A program made the position numbers and the translations under genes. The notes beneath the pieces were generated by a model. That model was given only the letters and a program-made list of their open reading frames with translations, was not told the origin of the DNA and made no database searches. Positions 58,611 to 64,000 of a stretch of DNA of 64,000 bases are shown one piece after another (within the stretch, counting starts at the first letter, position 1; every line of letters starts with the position of its first letter). The stretch is from Augochlora pura (taxonomy: Eukaryota; Arthropoda; Insecta; Hymenoptera; Halictidae), in the NCBI RefSeq assembly GCF_028453695.1, contig NC_135781.1:31309640-31373639 (forward strand). Reading direction: 5' to 3'.

Positions 58611-58924
58611 ATAAACATTATTAAATAACGACGACGACCATAGCGCGTAACATAATTTTTGTCGCGGCGAGACACCGTCGCGAACCGGTTCGGTAATACA
58701 CATTAAATATTCCGCGGTCGTTAAACCGTTAAATTCGATCGGGACACGCGTTTTACTTAATAACGTTTTCATGCGGACGACCGCGTTCAATCCAAACCGA
58801 TGCTGCAGGATCGAATTCACTGCTAGGATAATTGTACGAACTCCAAATAAATCCAGTTTTATTTGGCAACGCGATGAAACAATGTACGCAAGTCCGGTTT
58901 AGCAGAGTTCGACGAATTCCAACG
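58611..58924. other. Unique stretch, no gene seen
   Basis: Balanced DNA without repeats; opposed short frames lack domains. Confidence 0.5.
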
Positions 58925-59089
58925 TTAACCCTTTGTAGGATCGCCACTTAATTCTCGTGATTCATACTAACAGTGTAATATTTAACAATTTTTCTAAAAT
59001 TAAACATTGTTGCTATAAAAATTATTTTAAAGGGTGAAAGAACAATGTTAGTGGTGCCTGAGAGTCACCATTCGAGTGCAAAGAGTTAA
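58925..59089. mobile_element. TTAA-family MITE, 157 bp, the shortest copy
   Basis: TTAA at 58925-58928 precedes CCCTTTGTAGG. The right end CGAGTGCAAAGAG precedes TTAA at 59086-59089 (one change from GGG). Read inwards the right end continues CACTCGAATGGTGACTCT, the same block as the left end at 21623-21642, so this copy is probably inverted relative to 21613-21860. Confidence 0.75.
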
Positions 59090-60285
59090 TTGCCAAAACT
59101 GAATTTTCGAAAGTTCTCAGAGGGGGATCGAAAATCTTGTCGGATTGAAAATAGGCCGCGGCGGAACATTGCTAATACGGGGAGTACGGGCAACAAGAAA
59201 CAATAGTATCGGGATCCAAAATAGTCCGGGAGGTGTAGAGAATATCTGGACCGACGTAGAAACGCGGCAGAGAAAATTACACACCGGGAAATAGCTCAAA
59301 TGTATCAGCTCGCCACAGAATGCTCAGTATCCTTCGGATACGTACTCACGTATACGTGTATGTATGCATGTATGAATGTATGTATACACGGACACAGGCG
59401 TGCCGGAATCGAGAAATAGAAACTCTACTGGGAGTTGAGCACGGGCGCAGATAAAATCGGGCCGCACAACAAGTCGGACATCGTTCTGCAACAAAAAATC
59501 CCACTGATAACGCGGTTAACACTTGGAAGACCTCTCTCGCGAGATTTCTCCGCGCTCCCTTTATATTCCGTTCCCGAAAAATTTCTCCTCCCTTAACGCG
59601 CTCGTCGACGGTAAAAATTCTGATTAGAGAACAGACGGGTCTTTCGTTCTCGAGAAGTCAGTATTAAAATGCAGAAATTTAATCGTGAATTGACCATTTG
59701 CTTTTGTATTGTTAATATTAATATAATTAAATTTTACATAATGAAAGTAAATGTTATATATGAATGGTATAATACTCGCGTCCCGTGGAACGTGTTAATA
59801 TTTGTTTTCATTTATTTACGCAACGTTACGGCGCCTATCGACGATCGATGGAAATCATTTGTCGATCAAATTCAATTTTATGTGGCACGATGAAATTCTC
59901 TTTGAAAGTACACAGTCGTTTATACGGACGCGTCTGCAGATCGGATAACTGAGGTTCGTATGTTTATGGATGGTAACCGGAGAAAGCAGATCGAGTTACC
60001 ATTTTACCGATCGACGTACGTAATGTAGCAACATCAATCGGAATTTGATACGATTTTCGTAATTCTCGATGTTATTATCAAAACGAGATTATTTTTAATA
60101 CTATATTTAAGATTATATTTAATAGTATTCTTGTTTTCAAGTTATTGTTTAATGTTATTGGAAATTCATCGTTTCGTTGACTATTCTGCTTTGGAATTCG
60201 ATTATGCGCTTATGCGATTACGAGTTCGTATATCTAAGGTGGAGCATGAATTGGCTCGCATAAACAAGGTGCGGATAAACGAAGC
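59090..60285. other. Non-coding stretch, no gene seen
   Basis: Unique. A GTATGTATGCATGTATG-type tract lies at 59347-59391. The frames at 59669-59893 and 60131-60367 have no domain. Confidence 0.5.
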
Positions 60286-60420
60286 TATACTCTGTACTAT
60301 ACTATACAGGATGGTGCAGCGTAACTTTTGCGCCCCTGCAACTTTCAAAATGTGCATTGGCCAATAGATTACCCAATACAGAAGTTACGTTGTCTAGAGT
60401 AGCATAGTATGCAGAGTATA
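60286..60420. mobile_element. Small hairpin element, 135 bp
   Basis: TATACTCTG at 60286-60294 pairs with CAGAGTATA at 60412-60420. Pairing continues with gaps through ACTATaCTA and, further in, CGTAACTTtTG with CAgAAGTTACG. Near the left end TATACAGGATGGTGCAGCG resembles the edges of some insect elements. It may be a tiny foldback element; no frame is credible. Confidence 0.5.
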
Positions 60421-60537
60421 TTCATTTGTTTATAGGTGCTCTTTTTTCTTAATTAGAATACTAATTTATTTATTTTCAAAAAATGTTTAAGGTTATGTAT
60501 ATTGTTTCAAAGGCAGCATGAGAATGCTGATCTATCT

Positions 60538-60727
60538 AAGACGTTCTGAAGACGTCTGGTGTGCGACAATTGTAAGACATTCTTTAAGACGTTACGAATG
60601 TTCTATTAACAGCCTAGAAACGTCTTAGAAACGTCCTATATTATCAAGACTTCTTTTAGGCGTTTTTAAGACGTTCTTTAGACGTTTAAAAGACATGATA
60701 TGTACGTTTTTAAGACGTCTTTTAGAT
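60538..60727. repeat. Irregular AAGACGT repeat
   Basis: AAGACGTTCT, GAAGACGTCT, TTTAAGACGTT, AGAAACGTCTTAG, TTTTAAGACGTTC and TTTTAAGACGTCTTTTAGA recur about ten times in both orientations (AAGACGTCTT is its own reverse complement). Confidence 0.75.
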
Positions 60728-60730
60728 TTG

Positions 60731-62404
60731 GCAGTTCATTTTTATAGTTGCTACTTATTAACAATTATAAAAATGAGTTGTGAAATTATGTAACCAAAAG
60801 TGAGACAATATTGTTGCATATTATAATATATAATATTATTGCGCTTTAATAATATATAATTATAATTAATACAATAATATAATAATTATATGCTTTAATA
60901 ATGAATAAATAATAAATAACAAATAAGAAGAGATAAATACCAGCATCTCGTTTTTTAAAACTGTCCAATCGATGATTTATTCGAGTGGCGTGTTTCAGCC
61001 TGTATAATTTCTGTTCTCGGAAGTTTCAATGAAGAGTAGACAATATACCACATTCACAGGATCGAAAATCAAGTAAATCTATCGCAGCTACAGGGCGAGA
61101 GACGATGCGCGCACGGCGAAAGCTCGTAAAAAGGCTATTGGCATAATTTACGTAATGATAAAAGCCAGCCGAATGGCGCGAAACCACGCTCGGGGCCTCG
61201 CGTGCCCGCCCGTCATATCGTGATTTTCATCGCCGACCGACGGGGGTTTGTTATTTCGACCATTGCTCTCTGCGTCGTGACGGCTGGGGAAGGGTGTAAC
61301 AACCCCGGCCATTAACCGGCTGCTGCTTGCAAATTTTCATTGGTTCTCGGCTCGCGTTACGCCGCATTCCACGCCACGCGAAACCTCATCGCCGATCATT
61401 TAGTTGTATCGCGATCGCTGTGTAACTGCGCGAAAAGGAATCCTACGGTAATAAACCGGAGCTCGTTTTAAACCTCGAAGCCTCTAGTTTTACGCGGTGT
61501 TATTCATTTTATTCGGGAATTGTCTCGCGCGACGCGGTGGCCAAAAATAACGAGAAGGTTGCATCGAGTATAGCAAAATTGTAGGTCTGTAATTGAAAAA
61601 GCGATAAAACGGCAACGCGAAGTCGTATAACAATTTTGAGCCTTCTATCTCAAAGCAGAAGCTTCGAACTTTAAATTAACGCTATAATAACTCTCAGAAA
61701 TTATTTACCCTTATTCTTATAAAATATTCAATTTCTATTATCTTCCAAGAAATTCGTGGCTTCGATTTCGCTCCTATTGCGTCCTCCGAAATTATTTTTT
61801 AATAAACTAATACATCGTAAAAATCGCAAATTTCCTAATATTGACTTAACAGTACGACTATTGTTTACGAGAAAATAATAACAATTCTGACGTAAATATA
61901 TTCCGACACTGGGAAATCGCGATTACTTTAGACGTCATCGAAGCGAATCGTTTCCCGTTGCATCGATCAGTCGCGTCCTTACATAATGGCCGACCGCGGC
62001 AGGAAAGAATCGTTCTGCTTCTGGTATCGCGTTAATATCAGCGGGTATCATTCCCCCGGCGAACTTGTTAAATTGATCCGCCCGGTAACCGAGTTACAAG
62101 AGAGAACGACAAAGTTAAGGCGGCCCGCGAGCGCGCGGGGGACTTCATTAAATCAGAAAGAGAGAGGAATTTAATGTTCCCGGCGAATTATTTGTCCAAG
62201 TTCCCCGGGCTGAATACAAATTTCCCCTTTCTCTCCTGGAGGGTGCAGCATCCCCAGGTGAACAGAGAGAAGGAGAGAGAAGGAGAGAGATAAGAAGAGA
62301 GAGAGAGAAAAAAGCGAACTCGGTGCCGTGGAGAAAAGAAAAGAGGAACACCTCGGGAATTACAGTGTTCATGAATGCGTGCTCGAGATAAGAACGCGAG
62401 CTGC
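60731..62404. other. Unique DNA, possible regulatory island, no gene seen
   Basis: 60780-60950 is AT-rich. 61085-61560 is a non-repetitive, CpG-balanced block with AATTTACGTAATGATAAAAG near 61145 and ATTGG near 61339; it could be a regulatory element. 61600-61900 is AT-rich. 61960-62230 is CpG-rich, and a GA tract lies at 62258-62312. No exon was recognised. Confidence 0.4.
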
Positions 62405-62565
62405 CGTGTACGTGCACATGTATAGGTGCACGTGTACATGTGTAGATATACGTGATAATGCGTAGGTGTACGTGGACGTGTACACGAGTAGATAGACGCG
62501 TACACGTGTAGATAGACGTATACATGTATAGATACACGTGTAGATGTGCGCGGCCACGTGCAAGC
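62405..62565. repeat. CGTGTACA-type minisatellite, unit about 18 bp
   Basis: Irregular units such as CGTGTACACGTGTAGATAGA and CGTATACATGTATAGATACA, rich in CACGTG and ACATGT palindromes. Related TGTA-type tracts occur at 37986-38032 and 59347-59391. Confidence 0.8.
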
Positions 62566-62969
62566 ACAGGAACGCGGAGGAAGAATGCGTTTTAGCGCAG
62601 GCTGTGCGTATTAGACCCCGGGTCTCCTGCCCGGGAAATTCTCATTGCTCGTCGTCGCGGCTCGTTTGAATTTATCGAGTTCCTCTTCGCGTTTGAGTTA
62701 CCATATACCCAAACCAATCTGCGCGACCCGTACTCCCGGGCAAACCTTTTCAAGTTTGACTATACGAACGAGGCGTGATTGGAATTTCCCTCCTTCCACC
62801 CCCACCTCCTCCCCTCTTCCACGGCCGAATTTATTACAAAAAGGAACGTGAGGGGCTTTCCAAGTTTTGATTGTCTCCGTTCGATGGGGCTCCGGACCAG
62901 GTGTAAAAAGGAATCGTGCCAAGTAACCCTTTCTGTTTCTCATGGCTGCGCGGCTGTCGCCTTTCTCCC
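62566..62969. other. Unique stretch, no gene seen
   Basis: Mixed GC-rich DNA with a pyrimidine-rich run at 62788-62822. Confidence 0.5.
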
Positions 62970-63078
62970 CCCCTTTCTCTCTTTCTCTCCCTCTCTCTCT
63001 CTATATGTATATTGTTCTCTCTCTCTTTCTCCCTTCTTTTCTCTCTCTCTCTTTCTCGCTCTATATATTTTTCTCTGT

Positions 63079-63118
<40 letters not shown>

Positions 63119-63160
63119 ATGTATTTGTCTGTCTCTTTCTCTCTCTCCCTCTCTCGAGTT
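62970..63160. repeat. Long imperfect CT tract
   Basis: CT-rich DNA interrupted by TATATGTATAT and TATATATTTTT words; a pure (CT)n block lies at about 63086-63114. It gives Ser-Leu frames of up to 184 codons that are artefacts. Confidence 0.93.
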
Positions 63161-64000
63161 CTCTCTCGTCCCAGACAAATCCGTTTTACAGCCAATGATA
63201 TTTCTCTCCCCCCTCGGAATTTTTGAATTTCTCGAACCAGCACCGGGAGACAATCGAAGACGCGAGACTCGCTTTAGTTCGACTTCGTTACCGAACGCGA
63301 TCTCGTATTACTGCGATCTTATATTCTCTTATCCCTTCCCTCGACCGTCGCATCAACAACCTAGAGAAGATTCCGCGAACTTCGAAGTATATTCGACGTC
63401 GATTCTCCGGAATTGGAAAGTTTCGTCGCGCGATATCAATTGTCACTTCGACGAAATTAGAAAGATGTAATTGATTCGTGTTAAAATTGAGTTTTGAAAG
63501 AAAGTGAATATTGCGGACACGTGATATCGTTGATTGTGAGTTGGTTTTTCAGTTCTTTGGAAACTTGACATTACCCCTTTCGCAAGTTCCCAGTACTTCG
63601 TCCTGTATTGTAATTGTGAAATAAACAGGAGCGGAATAGTTTCCCTGCGCTATAATACCCTCTCATTAAAGCCGTTTCTATACACCGAACTCTGTAAATA
63701 CTCGGCCCGCTCTCTATAGTAATTTCGTTCGAAACTGCTTCTTGGCATACCCACACACACATGCACACACGCTGCCCCCCCCCCCCCCCCCCCCCCCCTC
63801 TTGAGGAATACTCTCCAGTCTCTTGTGCTAGCAACGAACACGTTCCTGACTACCAATTAGTCCTTTCGCCGCGTGTACGTACACGTCTCTCCCGCTCTCC
63901 TATTTCATGGAATAATCATATTGTCAGCGCATTAATTATCGGGGCGCCGCCGATTCATTAACGTTCGCCCCTAAATTCGACGATTCTGAAAACCGTGGGA
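63161..64000. other. Unique DNA, no gene seen
   Basis: Balanced unique DNA to the window edge, with a CA run at 63751-63770 and poly-C of 24 bases at 63775-63798. No exon was recognised. Confidence 0.5.

Noticed and set aside
62916..63470. 184-codon plus-strand frame rich in Ser-Leu
   Set aside because: It is produced by the CT microsatellite at 62970-63160; frames in other phases and on the opposite strand (Arg-Glu) are equally open.
1..64000. tRNA genes and known insect microRNAs
   Set aside because: Reading for B-box-like GGTTCGAATCC and for several common conserved microRNA sequences by eye gave no match. Covariance-model searches would be needed to exclude them.

Overview
This 64 kb window looks like animal nuclear DNA, most likely from an insect and probably a hymenopteran such as a bee. 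The grounds are composition and repeats. CpG-rich blocks with no sign of CpG depletion alternate sharply with very AT-rich blocks. (CT)n microsatellites are dense, a mariner relic is present, and many short elements begin TTAA-CCCTTT. The organism is an inference; nothing here identifies a species.

I find no protein-coding exon, rRNA or tRNA that I can defend. The longest open frames (up to about 184 codons) lie in CT microsatellites, in minisatellites whose period is a multiple of three, or in CpG-rich DNA that happens to have few stops. None shows a recognisable domain, apart from one short mariner transposase remnant near 35.53-35.64 kb. The window is best read as intergenic or deep intronic DNA, with one 100-base assembly gap at 19160-19259.

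The content is mostly repeats. (1) Short non-autonomous elements with TTAA at both edges and CCC...GGG termini, the layout of piggyBac-type elements. Complete or near-complete copies lie at 2379-2895, 7162-7396, 11954-12219, 21613-21860, 52774-53028, 54944-55476 and 58925-59089, with a related variant at 39926-40289 and at least ten unpaired ends. Several carry AT-rich minisatellites in their cores. (2) A foldback element with arms of about 95 bp at 14472-14793, a mariner relic at 35461-35640, an unclassified element near 26.1-26.6 kb and a small hairpin element at 60286-60420. (3) About ten unrelated, diverged tandem duplications with units of about 100-220 bp, nearly all in AT-rich blocks. 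(4) Minisatellites with units of 12-48 bp, including an eight-copy 44-bp array at 40906-41264 in which every junction is a perfect 18-bp palindrome. (5) Many CT/GA, ATT, GC and poly-C tracts.

Between the repeats lie unique, CpG-rich, non-repetitive islands (for example 48.1-48.57, 49.1-49.7 and 61.1-61.56 kb) that could be conserved regulatory DNA of a neighbouring gene. I could not compare genomes, so this is only a suggestion. I did not find a convincing new gene system. The most rewarding signals are the TTAA element family, the nucleosome-length duplications and the palindromic 44-bp array.
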